64,000 nucleotides of DNA from Pseudoxanthomonas sp. PXM03. GTDB lineage: Bacteria; Pseudomonadota; Gammaproteobacteria; Xanthomonadales; Xanthomonadaceae. The DNA lies in contig NZ_JACVAU010000001.1 of assembly GCF_014852005.1 (NCBI RefSeq), forward strand, positions 1,696,001 to 1,760,000. Reading direction: 5' to 3'. Each line of letters starts with the position of its first letter. Position 1 is the first letter of the stretch. The notes beneath the pieces are model-generated. The model was given only the letters and a program-made list of their open reading frames with translations. It was not told where the DNA came from and did not search any database. Below are positions 51,427 through 60,744 of this stretch, piece after piece. Position numbers and translations under genes: made by a program.

Positions 51427-52866
51427 CTAGAGGCCGGCCTGCAGGTCCTGGCGCCACTGCTGGATCCTGTCCAGCAGCGCGAGCCGGTCCGCATCGGCGG
51501 CATGCGTCATCCGCAGTTCCGCAAGTTCGGCATCGAAGCTGGCGAAGCTGTATTCGGACATCCCGCTGTCGGTCGCGAGGCGCTGCCGGCGATAGTCGTC
51601 CCAACGCTGGCGCTCGGCGGGAGAGAGCGAGCCGGGCCAGTTGCGCGCGCGATAGCGGAACAGCAATTCGGGCATGCGGACATCGCGGAAGCCGAAATCG
51701 CGTTGGCCCAGCAGCGCAGGCGGCGTCGTCCGTACCTCGGTGAACCGGCGTTTGTCCGCGTCCGCCAGGAAAGCATCGTAAAGCGAAGCATCCACGTCGC
51801 CGGGAGTGAACTGCCGCTCGCCGGCAAACACCTGCCGCACCTTCTCCGCAAGCTCCGGGCCGGCCTCGCGCAGGACTTCCGCATGGCGCTCGCAGCGCGC
51901 GGGATCGATGCCGAGCCGGTCCATGTCGGTGGGGCGCAGATGCGACCAGGCGACCAGCGCCGGTGCACGGTTCAGATGGACTTCCTTCAGCGGGATCCGC
52001 TGCTCGCCTTCCGGCAGATCGGCGGCCGGGGTATAGAGACGGTCGGCGATCTCGTCGGGCGCCAAGGCCAGCAGTGCGGCCGGATCGCTTTCCAGGTCGA
52101 ACACCACCACGCGATTGTCGATGCGCGGATGCCGCGCCAACGGCAGCACCGGCGCCGCACAGAGGCGGCTAGCGGGATAGCGCTGCGAGACATGCAGTAC
52201 CGGTTGCATGGCCGTGACATCCAGCAGGCGCGCGGCAAAGCGCTTGTCGCGCAGTTGCAGTGCGTAGTCCCACAGGCGGGGTTGGGCCTGCCGCATCAGC
52301 CGGGCCAGGCCGATGGTGGCGTACACATCCGACAGAGCCTCGTGCGCATCGCCTTCGCGGACACGGTTGGCCAGCGCCAGGTGTTCCAGCTTGAAGGACG
52401 TTGCACCGTCGTCCCGCTTCGGCCACACGATGCCGTCCGGCCGCAGCGCATGCATCAGCCGCATCACGTCCAGCAGGTCCCAGCGCGAGTTTCCGCCACG
52501 CCACTCGCGCTCGTAAGGCTCATGGAAATTGCGGAACAGGCCGTGACGCACGAACTCGTCATCGAAGCGCAGGCTGTTGTAGCCCAGCGTGCAGGTTTCG
52601 GGCCGGCCCATCTCGTCGGCAATGCGGGCGAAGGCTTCGGCTTCGTTGACGCCGTCGCGCAGCGCCTGTTGCGGCGTGATGCCGGTGATCAGCGTGGCGA
52701 TGGGCGAGGGCAGCAGGTCATCCGCTGGCTGTACGAAGAAGCTGACCGGCTCCTCCATCAGTTCCAGCGCGGGCGTGGTACGCACGGCCGCGACCTGCGC
52801 GATCCGGCTGCGGCGCGGATCCGCGCCGAAGGTCTCGAGGTCGTAGAACAGGAAGCTGGCGCTCAC
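51427..52866 (-). CDS. sbcB: Exodeoxyribonuclease I
   Basis: 479 residues, 3'-5' single-strand exonuclease of recombination and mismatch repair. DEDDh residues: Asp9 and Glu11 in FYDLETFGADP, Asp102/103 in NSLRFDDEFVRHGLF, His175 and Asp180 in GDAHEALSDVYA. The SH3-like and C-terminal domains follow. GTG start overlaps the kynurenine monooxygenase TGA by 4 bp (GTGA), so it is translated at the end of a tryptophan-catabolism operon, an odd place for a repair gene. Confidence 0.95.
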   Translation of the reverse strand: MSASFLFYDLETFGADPRRSRIAQVAAVRTTPALELMEEPVSFFVQPADDLLPSPIATLITGITPQQALRDGVNEAEAFARIADEMGRPETCTLGYNSLRFDDEFVRHGLFRNFHEPYEREWRGGNSRWDLLDVMRLMHALRPDGIVWPKRDDGATSFKLEHLALANRVREGDAHEALSDVYATIGLARLMRQAQPRLWDYALQLRDKRFAARLLDVTAMQPVLHVSQRYPASRLCAAPVLPLARHPRIDNRVVVFDLESDPAALLALAPDEIADRLYTPAADLPEGEQRIPLKEVHLNRAPALVAWSHLRPTDMDRLGIDPARCERHAEVLREAGPELAEKVRQVFAGERQFTPGDVDASLYDAFLADADKRRFTEVRTTPPALLGQRDFGFRDVRMPELLFRYRARNWPGSLSPAERQRWDDYRRQRLATDSGMSEYSFASFDAELAELRMTHAADADRLALLDRIQQWRQDLQAGL

Positions 52867-54233
52867 CCTGCCATTTCCTCCAGCACCGGCAAGCGCGCGA
52901 GCACATCGGCATCGACCGCTGCCCAGTCGATTCCGTCGAGGGCGCCGCGCCCGGCGGTATGCCGTACCAGCAGGTCGCGCTGCACGTGGCTGCGATGCTG
53001 CGCCACCGAGTACGGGATGCGCATGAAACTGACCATCGTGTAGTGCGGCACGAAGCGGTGCGGATGGCGCTCCTGCAGCGCGCGCTCCAGTTCCCGCTGC
53101 AGCAGGAAGCCGCTGTCGTCCACTTTGTCGCGCATCTCCACGTAGTTCTCCAGCGCCATTTCCTGGATCGCCAATGCATTGGGCTTGCGCTCGGCTTCGA
53201 AGGCAGCGAAAGCCTCCGCGAGGTCTTGCGTGGATTGCAGGTGGTGGGCGAGGGCGACGCAATCCTCGAACGCGCAGTTCATGCCCTGGCCGTGGAACGG
53301 CACCATCGCGTGGGCGGCGTCGCCCAGCAGCACGGCCTGGCCCTGCAGGTGCCAGCGTTCGAGATACAGTGTGGCGAGCAGGCCGGTGGGGTTGGCGTCC
53401 CAGTCCTGTTCCAGTCGCGGGATCAGCGGCACCGCATCGGTGAAATCACGCAGGAACAGCGCCTTCGCATCCGCGCCGCTGCGCACGCTGTCGAAACCCG
53501 GATCGCCTTCGTTGGGCAGGAACAGCGTCACCGTGAACGTGCGTTCGTCGTTGGGCAACGCGATGCACATGTAGTGGCCGCGCGGCCAGATGTGCAGGGC
53601 GTTCGGTTCCATGATGAAGCTGCCGTCGGCGGCAGGGGGAATCTCGAGCTCCTTGTATGAGTGGTCGAGGAACTCGGTGCGTTCACCGAGATCCTCCCGC
53701 CGTTGCATGGCGCCACGCAAGGACGAGCCGGCACCGTCGGCGCCGATCAGGGCGGTGAACTCGACAGGGTGGACGCCGCCGTCCTGCTCGTCGACGAAGC
53801 GGGCGATGCGCGCTTCGAAATCCACGGATTCCAACCGGCGGTTGAACCGGATGACGGCGCCTGCGCGTTCGGCCAGGTCCAGCAGCGTGATGTTCAGGTC
53901 GCCGCGATGGATCGACCAGATGACCTCGGAGTCGTCGCGCCCGTAGCGCTGCAACTGCAGCCGTCCGTCGAGGGCATGCACCATGCGCCCGCGCATCATC
54001 ACCGCCTGCCGCATCACCGCATCGTCCGCATCCGCCATCCGCAGCGCATGGCGGCCACGTTCGGTCAGTGCCAGGTTGATCGAGCGTCCACCGGCATAGC
54101 CCTGCACACGCGGGTCGCCGCGCTTCTCGAACACCTCCACGCGCCAGCCGGCGCGCGCCATCAGGGTCGCCAGCAGCGCGCCGGCGAGGCCGGCGCCGAT
54201 GATGGTGATGTGTCGCTTGCCGTCAGTGACCAA
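52863..54233 (-). CDS. kmo: Kynurenine 3-monooxygenase
   Basis: 456 residues. FAD enzyme that hydroxylates kynurenine to 3-hydroxykynurenine with NADPH and O2. The FAD motif is GAGLAG (13-18). Conserved segments include GGRSINLALTERGRHAL, the second FAD motif GDAAHAMVPFHGQGMNCAFEDC and ALIGADGAGSSLR. The C-terminal hydrophobic region seen in mitochondrial enzymes is not a membrane anchor here. The likely start is TTG at 54233 with GGAG upstream; no ATG or GTG precedes the dinucleotide-binding strand. It lies 15 bp after kynU. Confidence 0.94.
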   Translation of the reverse strand: MVTDGKRHITIIGAGLAGALLATLMARAGWRVEVFEKRGDPRVQGYAGGRSINLALTERGRHALRMADADDAVMRQAVMMRGRMVHALDGRLQLQRYGRDDSEVIWSIHRGDLNITLLDLAERAGAVIRFNRRLESVDFEARIARFVDEQDGGVHPVEFTALIGADGAGSSLRGAMQRREDLGERTEFLDHSYKELEIPPAADGSFIMEPNALHIWPRGHYMCIALPNDERTFTVTLFLPNEGDPGFDSVRSGADAKALFLRDFTDAVPLIPRLEQDWDANPTGLLATLYLERWHLQGQAVLLGDAAHAMVPFHGQGMNCAFEDCVALAHHLQSTQDLAEAFAAFEAERKPNALAIQEMALENYVEMRDKVDDSGFLLQRELERALQERHPHRFVPHYTMVSFMRIPYSVAQHRSHVQRDLLVRHTAGRGALDGIDWAAVDADVLARLPVLEEMAG

Positions 54234-54248
54234 ACTCGTTTCTCCGGA

Positions 54249-55523
54249 TCAGAACCCCCGCCACGTCTCGACTTCCTCGACGAAGCGGTGGACATCCATG
54301 TAGCGGTTGTACAGCGGGGCGGGCGAGATGCGGATCACGTCCGGTTCGCGCCAGTCGCCGACGGTGCCGACGGACAGCAGGTATTCGAACAGTTCGCGGC
54401 CCCGCTCGCGGCCACCGATCACCCGCAATGACAGCTGCGCACCGCGCTGTGCGGTGTCGGCTGGCGTGATGATCTGCAGTGCGTCGGACAGCCGTGCCTG
54501 GATCAGCGCTTCCAGCAGCCCGGTGATCTTCAGCGACTTGGTCCGGATAGCGTCCATGCCGCCGGCCTTCTCGAACAGTTCCAGCGATGCACGCAGCGGC
54601 GCGAGCCCAAGGATCGGCGGATTGCTGAGCTGCCAGCCCTCGGCACCGGGCGTGGGCACGAAGGCCGGCCCCATGCGGAAACGTGTCTCCTTCTCGTGGC
54701 CCCACCAGCCCGCAAACCTTGGCCTGTCCGTCCGGGCATGGCGCGCATGCACGAAGCAGCCCGCCACCGCGCCGGGACCGGAGTTGAGGTACTTGTAGTG
54801 GCACCACACGGCGAAATCGACACCGCTGTCGTGGAGTTGCAACGGCAGGTTGCCGACCGCGTGCGCCAGGTCGACGCCGACGACGGCGCCCTGCGCATGG
54901 CCAAGCCGCGCGATCTCGGCAAGGTCGAACGCCTGCCCGGTGCGGTACTGGACACCGGGCCACAGCACCAGCGCCAGGCGTGGGCCGTGCTCGACGATGG
55001 CGCGTTCGATGGCCGCCATCGACAGCGTGCCATCGGGCAGGTCCGGTTCCACTTCGATCAGGTCGGTGGCGGGATCGAAGCCGTGGAAGCGTACCTGCGA
55101 CTCCATCGCATGCCGGTCGGAAGGGAATGCGCCGGCCTCCATCAGGATAGCGGGACGCTCCGCCGTCGGACGGTAGAAGCTGACCATCATCAGGTGAAGA
55201 TTGGCGGTCAGCGTGTTCATCGCCACCACTTCCGCCGGCTCCGCACCGACCAGGCGCGCCAGCGGCTCGCGCACGAGTTCGTGGTACGTCATCCACTGCG
55301 CGTTGCCCGTGAAGTGGCCTTCGACGGCCTCGTTGGCCCACTTGTCCAGCACCTCGTTGATGTAGGTGCGCGCTGCCTTCGGTTGCAGGCCGAGCGAGTT
55401 GCCGCAGAAGTAGACCTGGTCGTTGTGCTTGTGGCGCGGGATCAGGAATTCGTTGCGCAGCGGACGCAAGGGGTCGGCGGCATCGAGGGCGATGATGTGG
55501 GTGCGGGACAGCGGGTCGGTCAT
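54249..55523 (-). CDS. kynU: Kynureninase
   Basis: 424 residues. PLP enzyme that splits 3-hydroxykynurenine or kynurenine into (3-hydroxy)anthranilate and alanine. PLP lysine is Lys244 in WCHYKYLNSGPG; Asp218 and His221 in GVDLAHAVGN bind the cofactor. The N-terminal YFCGNSLGLQPKA and the FTGNAQWMTYHE region are also diagnostic. It leads the kynU-kmo-sbcB group. A REP pair of 130 bp separates it from the 3-hydroxyanthranilate genes upstream. Confidence 0.96.
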   Translation of the reverse strand: MTDPLSRTHIIALDAADPLRPLRNEFLIPRHKHNDQVYFCGNSLGLQPKAARTYINEVLDKWANEAVEGHFTGNAQWMTYHELVREPLARLVGAEPAEVVAMNTLTANLHLMMVSFYRPTAERPAILMEAGAFPSDRHAMESQVRFHGFDPATDLIEVEPDLPDGTLSMAAIERAIVEHGPRLALVLWPGVQYRTGQAFDLAEIARLGHAQGAVVGVDLAHAVGNLPLQLHDSGVDFAVWCHYKYLNSGPGAVAGCFVHARHARTDRPRFAGWWGHEKETRFRMGPAFVPTPGAEGWQLSNPPILGLAPLRASLELFEKAGGMDAIRTKSLKITGLLEALIQARLSDALQIITPADTAQRGAQLSLRVIGGRERGRELFEYLLSVGTVGDWREPDVIRISPAPLYNRYMDVHRFVEEVETWRGF

Positions 55524-55552
55524 GGAATGTGGTTCGGAGATGATCTTTGGGT

Positions 55553-55682
55553 TGTAGGAGCGACGTGAGTCGCGACCGTGGAGTGTCGGTGGAGATGACG
55601 TCGAATGGGCTGGTCTCCCCCGAAGATACTGAAGGTCCTTGCAAGATCGTGCCGTGCGGTCGCGACTGACGTCGCTCCTACA
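55553..55682. repeat. REP-like inverted pair between ACMS decarboxylase and kynU
   Basis: Two 26-bp copies (55553-55578 and 55657-55682, inverted) match at 25 of 26 positions. Each begins TGTAGGAGCGACGT and ends AGTCGCGACCG when read in its own sense. A 78-bp unique core lies between. Each copy is itself a palindrome (GCGAC...GTCGC). This is a bacterial interspersed mosaic-type unit splitting one metabolic cluster. Confidence 0.9.
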
Positions 55683-55692
55683 GGGAGTATCC

Positions 55693-56703
55693 TCACAGGA
55701 ACCTCGAGGCGGGCAAGCCCAGCCATTCCAGCGCGGTGCCGTGATACAGGCGCGCCTGCCGGGTCTCGTCCAGGCCCAGGGCGGCGATGCCGGCGCCGGG
55801 CTCCTGTTCGCCCAGCGGGAACGGGTAGTCGGTGCCCAGCATCACGCGCTCGTGGCCGACCGTGTCTAGCAGGTAATGCAGCGCGCGTGGATCGGCGACC
55901 CAGGAATCGAAATAGACCCGGTCAAGGTATTCGCGCGGATTGCGATGGTTGTCGGTGGCCACCAGGTCGGGCCGCATGTTGAAGCCATGCTCGATGCGGC
56001 CGATGGTGTAAGGAAAGCTGCCGCCGCCGTGGGCGAAACAGACCTTCAACCCGGGCAACCGTTCGAGCACGCCACCGAAGATCAGGCAACAGGCGGCGCG
56101 CGATTGCTCGGCCGGCATGCCGACCAGCCAGGGCAGCCAGTACTTGGGCATCGATGCGGCGCCCATCATGTCCCAGGGGTGCACGAGGATCGCTGCGCCC
56201 AGTTCGCTGGCCGCCAGGAAGAATTCGAACAGTTCCGGCGCGTCGAGGTTCCAGTCGTTGACATGGCTCCCGATCTGCACGCCCTGCAGGCCCAACTGGT
56301 CCATGCAGCGCTCCAGTTCCTGCACCGCCAATCGCGGCGACTGCATCGGCACCGTGCCGATGCCCGCATAGTGGCGCGGATAGTCGCGGCAGGCGGCAGC
56401 GGTGTGGTCGTTGAGCGCCTGGTGCAGCTCCAGCGCATGGTGCGCCTTGGCCCAGTAGCTGAACATCACCGGCACTGTGCTGATGACCTGCACCTGCACA
56501 CCGAATTTGGCGTAGTCGGCGATGCGTTCTTCCGGGTCCCACGTCTTGGGCCAGATCTCGCGGAAGAACTTGCCGTCCTTGTAGATGCGATGGCGGCCGT
56601 CGTCGCCGTGGTGGATCACGGGAAAGCGCAGGTCACCGTACTTGGCCGCCAGGTCGGGCCAGTCGCGGGGCAGGAAGTGCGCGTGGGTGTCGATCTTCAG
56701 CAT
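55693..56703 (-). CDS. nbaD: 2-amino-3-carboxymuconate-6-semialdehyde decarboxylase (ACMSD)
   Basis: 336 residues. It releases CO2 from ACMS, diverting the pathway from quinolinate to 2-aminomuconate. Metal-binding residues: His7 and His9 in IDTHAHFLP, His175 in LVHPWDMMGA, His225 in FAHGGGSFP, and Asp292 in GTDYPFPLGEQ. They sit exactly two residues earlier than I recall for the Pseudomonas enzyme (His9, His11, His177, Asp294). Amidohydrolase barrel. It lies 84 bp after the dioxygenase gene. Confidence 0.95.
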   Translation of the reverse strand: MLKIDTHAHFLPRDWPDLAAKYGDLRFPVIHHGDDGRHRIYKDGKFFREIWPKTWDPEERIADYAKFGVQVQVISTVPVMFSYWAKAHHALELHQALNDHTAAACRDYPRHYAGIGTVPMQSPRLAVQELERCMDQLGLQGVQIGSHVNDWNLDAPELFEFFLAASELGAAILVHPWDMMGAASMPKYWLPWLVGMPAEQSRAACCLIFGGVLERLPGLKVCFAHGGGSFPYTIGRIEHGFNMRPDLVATDNHRNPREYLDRVYFDSWVADPRALHYLLDTVGHERVMLGTDYPFPLGEQEPGAGIAALGLDETRQARLYHGTALEWLGLPASRFL

Positions 56704-56787
56704 CGTCGGATTGTAGGGGCTGCCCGAGCGGGATTCGCGCTGCAGTGCCGAACGGGACCCATCCCCCGGGGCGCGCGCATCCTCACC

Positions 56788-57336
56788 TCAGGTGATGTCG
56801 GCTTGCGAATCGGCCTGCATCTCATAGCGGCTCGGGCGGGGGTTCAGATGGCCGCAGGCCTTGCAGGTGCGAAGGTCGTCGCTGCGGTAGAAGGCCTCGA
56901 ACACCCTGAAGAAATCCTGCTCGATGTCGTTCAGGTGGAAGTACTCCTCGTACACCTTCGCGTTGCAGTGTTCGCAGAACCACAGCAGGCCGTCGTCTTC
57001 GTGCGGCAGGCGTTTGCGTTCGATCACCAGGCCGACCGAGCCCGGCATGCGTTGCGGCGAATGCGGCACACGCGGCGGCAGCAGGAAGATCTCGCCCGCC
57101 CGGATCGGAATGTCGCGCGGCGCGCCATTCTCCTGGATACGCAGCACCATTTCGCCTTCCAACTGGTAGAACCACTCCGGACCCTCGTCGTAATGGTAAT
57201 CGGTGCGCGCGTTCGGGCCGCCGACCACCATGACGATGAAGTCGCCGTCGTAGATGACCTTGTTGCCGACCGGCGGCTTCAGCAGGTGGCGGTGCTCGTC
57301 GATCCATGCCTGGAAGTTGAGCGGATTGGGCAGCAT
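56788..57336 (-). CDS. nbaC: 3-hydroxyanthranilate 3,4-dioxygenase
   Basis: 182 residues, cupin dioxygenase that opens 3-hydroxyanthranilate to ACMS. Iron ligands: His48 and Glu54 in [13 protein letters not shown] and His92 in RVPHSPQRM; Arg44 binds substrate. The C-terminus has the bacterial rubredoxin-like iron site (Cys121, Cys124, Cys158, Cys161 in FCEHC and CKACGHL). One base separates it from the RidA gene. Confidence 0.95.
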   Translation of the reverse strand: MLPNPLNFQAWIDEHRHLLKPPVGNKVIYDGDFIVMVVGGPNARTDYHYDEGPEWFYQLEGEMVLRIQENGAPRDIPIRAGEIFLLPPRVPHSPQRMPGSVGLVIERKRLPHEDDGLLWFCEHCNAKVYEEYFHLNDIEQDFFRVFEAFYRSDDLRTCKACGHLNPRPSRYEMQADSQADIT

Positions 57337-57337
57337 G

Positions 57338-57769
57338 TCAGCGGGCCTCGGACAGGTGCGCGATGCATTTCAGTTCGATGGCGATCGGGGTCGGCAGCGA
57401 GGTGATGCCCAGCGTGGTGCGGCAGGGCGCCGCCGCCGGGTCGGGGAAATACTCCGCCCACACCCGGTTGTACGCCTTGAAGTCGTGGGCCATGTCGGTG
57501 AGGTACACCGTCACGTCCACCAGGTCTTCCCAGCGTGCACCGCTGGCCTTCAGCACTGCGCGGACGTTGGCGAACACGGCACGGCACTGTGCGTCGATGT
57601 CATAGCTGATGAGGCGTCCCTCGGCGTCGTGCACGTTGCCGACGATGGCATTGCTGGCCGGATCGCGCGGGCCGATGCCGGACAGGAACAGCAGGTCGCC
57701 CACGCGGCGCGCGTGGGGATACTGGCCGACGGGCTTCGGCGCGGCATCGGCATGGATGACATCACTCAT
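57338..57769 (-). CDS. RidA-family protein, probable 2-aminomuconate deaminase
   Basis: 143 residues of the RidA/YjgF trimeric fold ([81 protein letters not shown]). Between the 3-hydroxyanthranilate and aminomuconate steps it is very probably the 2-aminomuconate deaminase (AmnD/NbaF kind). The start overlaps the carbonic anhydrase end by 8 bp. A generic enamine deaminase is the alternative reading. Confidence 0.85.
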   Translation of the reverse strand: MSDVIHADAAPKPVGQYPHARRVGDLLFLSGIGPRDPASNAIVGNVHDAEGRLISYDIDAQCRAVFANVRAVLKASGARWEDLVDVTVYLTDMAHDFKAYNRVWAEYFPDPAAAPCRTTLGITSLPTPIAIELKCIAHLSEAR

Positions 57770-58436
57770 CGCGCTTCCCCTTGCCCGGGACGCCGGCGAG
57801 CGCACGCTGGTACGCAGGCTGGAGTTCATCCTGTGCGGCCACGTCCATGCCGAGCTCGCGCACGCGGCCGTCGAACAGGCTGTAGACCCAGCCGTGGATC
57901 GCGAGCGGCTGGCCGCGTGCCCATGCATCCTGCACCACGGTGGTCTGGCACACGTTGAACACCTGCTCGATCACGTTGAGTTCGCACAGGCGGGCGTGGC
58001 GCAGGGATTCGGTATCGACCTGTTCCAGCAGATCGTTGTGCTTGAGTGCGACATCGGCGACATGGCGCAGCCAGTTGTCGGCCAGCCCCACGCGCAGGCC
58101 GGTCATGGCGGCGTGCACGCCGCCGCAGCCGTAGTGACCGACCAGCAGGATGTGTTCGACCTTCAGGATGTCGACGGCGAACTGGACGACCGACAGCGCA
58201 TTGAGGTCGCCGTGCGACATCACGTTAGCGATGTTGCGGTGGACGAAGACCTCGCCGGGGTCGAGGCCCAGGATCTGGTTCGCCGGCACGCGCGAATCGG
58301 AGCAGCCGATCCACAAGTAACGCGGTGATTGCTGCTGCGACAACCGCTTGAAGAAGCCGGGATCCTCCTGCTTGATGCGGGCGGCCCAGTCGCGGTTGTT
58401 CTGCAGCAGTTTCTCGAGTTCGGACAGGTCGGACAT
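57762..58436 (-). CDS. can: Beta-class carbonic anhydrase
   Basis: 224 residues. Zinc ligands Cys45 (WIGCSDSRVPAN), His101 and Cys104 (VGHYGCGGVHAA), with Asp47 and Arg49 of the catalytic dyad. Standard beta-CA length. It is embedded in the 3-hydroxyanthranilate operon between the RidA-type deaminase and the aldehyde dehydrogenase, with an 8-bp overlap downstream and 15 bp to the upstream gene. It could hydrate the CO2 released by ACMSD, though a general role is equally possible. Confidence 0.93.
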   Translation of the reverse strand: MSDLSELEKLLQNNRDWAARIKQEDPGFFKRLSQQQSPRYLWIGCSDSRVPANQILGLDPGEVFVHRNIANVMSHGDLNALSVVQFAVDILKVEHILLVGHYGCGGVHAAMTGLRVGLADNWLRHVADVALKHNDLLEQVDTESLRHARLCELNVIEQVFNVCQTTVVQDAWARGQPLAIHGWVYSLFDGRVRELGMDVAAQDELQPAYQRALAGVPGKGKRDE

Positions 58437-58451
58437 GGGGTTTTATGGTCC

Positions 58452-59873
58452 TCAGCGCAACGCCACGCAGACGTTCTTGGGTTCGGTGAAAAAACGCATG
58501 GCCTCGTGGCCACCTTCGCGGCCGAGACCGGATGCGCCCACGCCGCCGAACGGCGTGCGCAGGTCGCGGGTCATCCAGGTATTGATCCAGACGATGCCGG
58601 CACGCAGTTGCGACGCCAGCCGATGGGCCCGATCCAGGTCGCGCGTCCACAGCGTGGCCGCCAGGCCGTAGTCGCCGGCATTGGCCAGCGCGAGCGCATG
58701 GGCCTCGTCCTCGAAAGGCTGCAGGGTCACGACCGGGCCGAAGATTTCCTCGCAGTTGGTGGCTGCCTGGGGTCCGAGGCCTTCGATGACCGTGGGCGCA
58801 ATGAACCAGCCGGGCCGCTCCAGCGCATGCCCACCGAGCAGCACGCGGCCGCCCTCGGTTCGTGCCCGTGCGATGCAGGCCAGCACCTTGTCGAAGTGCG
58901 CCTGCGACACCATCGCGCCGAGGCGCGTGGCGGGATCGTCCAGTGCCCCCGCCTGCAGCCCGCGCGCGCGTTCGATCAATGCATCGCGGAATTCGTCGTA
59001 GATCGCCTGCTGCACCAGCAACCGCGACCCGCACAGGCAGATCTGCCCGGCGTTCTGGAAAGCGGAGCGGAGCAGGGTGTCGAGGTGTGCGCGCCAGTCG
59101 CTGTTGGCGAATACCAGCGTGGCGTTCTTGCCACCCAGTTCCAGCGAGACCTTCTTCAGCAGCGGCCCGGCGAGGCCGGCAATGCGACGGCCCACCCCGG
59201 TGCTGCCGGTGAAAGACACTGCCCTGATCGCAGGATGCAGCACCAACGGCTCGCCCACCGCCGGGCCTGTGCCATGCACGATGTTCAGCACGCCGGGCGG
59301 AAAGCCGATCTCTGCGGCCAACGCGCCAAGCATCGAGGCCGTGGCGGGCGTGATTTCCGAAGGCTTGGCCACCACCGTATTGCCGGCGGCCAATGCCGGG
59401 GCGATCTTCCAGGTGAAGAGGTACAGCGGCAGGTTCCATGGCGAAATCGCGGCCACCACGCCCAGTGGCGGCCGCAGCGTGTAGTTCAGCCCGGCTTCGC
59501 CATGGTGCGACTCGCTGGCGAACTGGGTTGCCGCGTGGGCGAAGAAGCGCAGGTTGGCAATGGCGCGGGGAATTTCGATGTCGCGCGCCAGCGCCAGCGG
59601 TTTGCCGGCATCGCGCGATTCGGCGAGGGCGAATTCCTCAAGGCGGCCCTCGAGCGCATCGGCGAGTTTTTCCAGCCAGCGCGCACGCCCGGTCGTGGTC
59701 AAGGCCGCCCACGCGGGAAATGCCGATTCCGCAGCATCGACGGCATGCAGCACATCGCTTTCGGTGCCCTCGGCGACCTCGGCATAGACCTGGGCCGACG
59801 CGGGCTCAAACACGGGACGCCATGCGCCGCCGTGGCGCGGCTCGCCCGCGATGAAGTGGCTGAAGCGGTCCAT
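58452..59873 (-). CDS. Aldehyde dehydrogenase, probable 2-aminomuconate-6-semialdehyde dehydrogenase
   Basis: 473 residues from ATG 59873 (a GTG lies two codons upstream). NAD-dependent ALDH: Asn147 (SPWNLPLY), Lys170 (VVAKPSE), Glu245 (LELGGKN) and catalytic Cys279 (GQICLCGSR). The position next to ACMSD and RidA, and similarity to hydroxymuconic semialdehyde dehydrogenases (DmpC/XylG), indicate oxidation of aminomuconic semialdehyde to 2-aminomuconate (NbaE/AmnC role). Confidence 0.9.
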   Translation of the reverse strand: MDRFSHFIAGEPRHGGAWRPVFEPASAQVYAEVAEGTESDVLHAVDAAESAFPAWAALTTTGRARWLEKLADALEGRLEEFALAESRDAGKPLALARDIEIPRAIANLRFFAHAATQFASESHHGEAGLNYTLRPPLGVVAAISPWNLPLYLFTWKIAPALAAGNTVVAKPSEITPATASMLGALAAEIGFPPGVLNIVHGTGPAVGEPLVLHPAIRAVSFTGSTGVGRRIAGLAGPLLKKVSLELGGKNATLVFANSDWRAHLDTLLRSAFQNAGQICLCGSRLLVQQAIYDEFRDALIERARGLQAGALDDPATRLGAMVSQAHFDKVLACIARARTEGGRVLLGGHALERPGWFIAPTVIEGLGPQAATNCEEIFGPVVTLQPFEDEAHALALANAGDYGLAATLWTRDLDRAHRLASQLRAGIVWINTWMTRDLRTPFGGVGASGLGREGGHEAMRFFTEPKNVCVALR

Positions 59874-59917
59874 GCCCACTAGCTTAACCCGGCTGGCAAG
59901 CCCCCTGTGCCGGCGGA

Positions 59918-60706
59918 TCAGATCGATTGCATGCGCCCGCCATCCACGGCCAGGCTGACGCCGTTGATGTAGCCCGCGGCGGGCGAGGCGAGGAAGGCGA
60001 TGGCGGCGGCGACCTCGTGCGCGTCGGCGAAACGACCTGCCGGCACGGTGGCCAGCATCGCGCTGCTGACGGTGGTCTCATCCTTGCCGGTGGCCTGCAT
60101 GCGGTCGCGCAGGATCTGCTCCAGCCGCTGCGTGCGCGTGTAGCCGGGCAGCACGTTGTTGACCGTGATGCCATCCATGGCCAGTTCCTTCGACAGCGTC
60201 TTGGCCCAGCTGGCGACAGCGCCTCGGATGGTGTTGGATACCCCCAGATTGGCAATGGGTTCCCGCACCGAGGTCGAGACGACATTGACGATGCGGCCCC
60301 AGCCGGCTTCGCGCATGCCGGGTAGGGTTGCCTGAGCGAGCACCTGGTTGGCGAGCAGGTGCTGCTGGAACGCTGCCAGGTAGTCATCCGCCACGGCCTC
60401 GATGGCTCGCCCACCGGGTGGGCCGCCGGTGTTGTTGACCAGGATGTGGACCCGGTGCGTGGCGACCAGCCCGGTGACGTTGTCGCGGAGCGTTGTCGCA
60501 TCGGCGATGTCGACGGCCAGCGTGCCGTGGCGCTGGCCTGTGGCGACGACAGGCAGGGCGTTGGCCACGTCCCGCAGCACGTCGGATCGGCGCGCCAGCA
60601 CGGTGACATCAGCGCCGAGCAGGGCGAGCTCGTGCGCGGCGGCGCGTCCGATCCCCTCGGACGCGCCGCAGACCAGTGCGTGCCGGCCGGCAAGATTGAG
60701 ATCCAT
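59918..60706 (-). CDS. SDR-family protein with altered active site
   Basis: 262 residues. Rossmann motif CGASEGIG (13-20) and NNTGG (91-95) are normal, and the C-terminal SLAVDGGRMQ is family-typical. The active-site Y-x-x-x-K is replaced: aligning GVSNTIRGAV to AYSASKAGV puts Ser157 and Arg161 in place of Tyr and Lys. Ser144/146 remains. The S-N-x-x-R form recurs in a recognised subgroup of SDR proteins. Placed at the head of the 3-hydroxyanthranilate operon, it may act on a pathway intermediate or have a non-catalytic role. Confidence 0.85.
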   Translation of the reverse strand: MDLNLAGRHALVCGASEGIGRAAAHELALLGADVTVLARRSDVLRDVANALPVVATGQRHGTLAVDIADATTLRDNVTGLVATHRVHILVNNTGGPPGGRAIEAVADDYLAAFQQHLLANQVLAQATLPGMREAGWGRIVNVVSTSVREPIANLGVSNTIRGAVASWAKTLSKELAMDGITVNNVLPGYTRTQRLEQILRDRMQATGKDETTVSSAMLATVPAGRFADAHEVAAAIAFLASPAAGYINGVSLAVDGGRMQSI

Positions 60707-60744
60707 GCATCGTTCCCGGAAGGACAAGGCGTCGAGTGTAGCCC

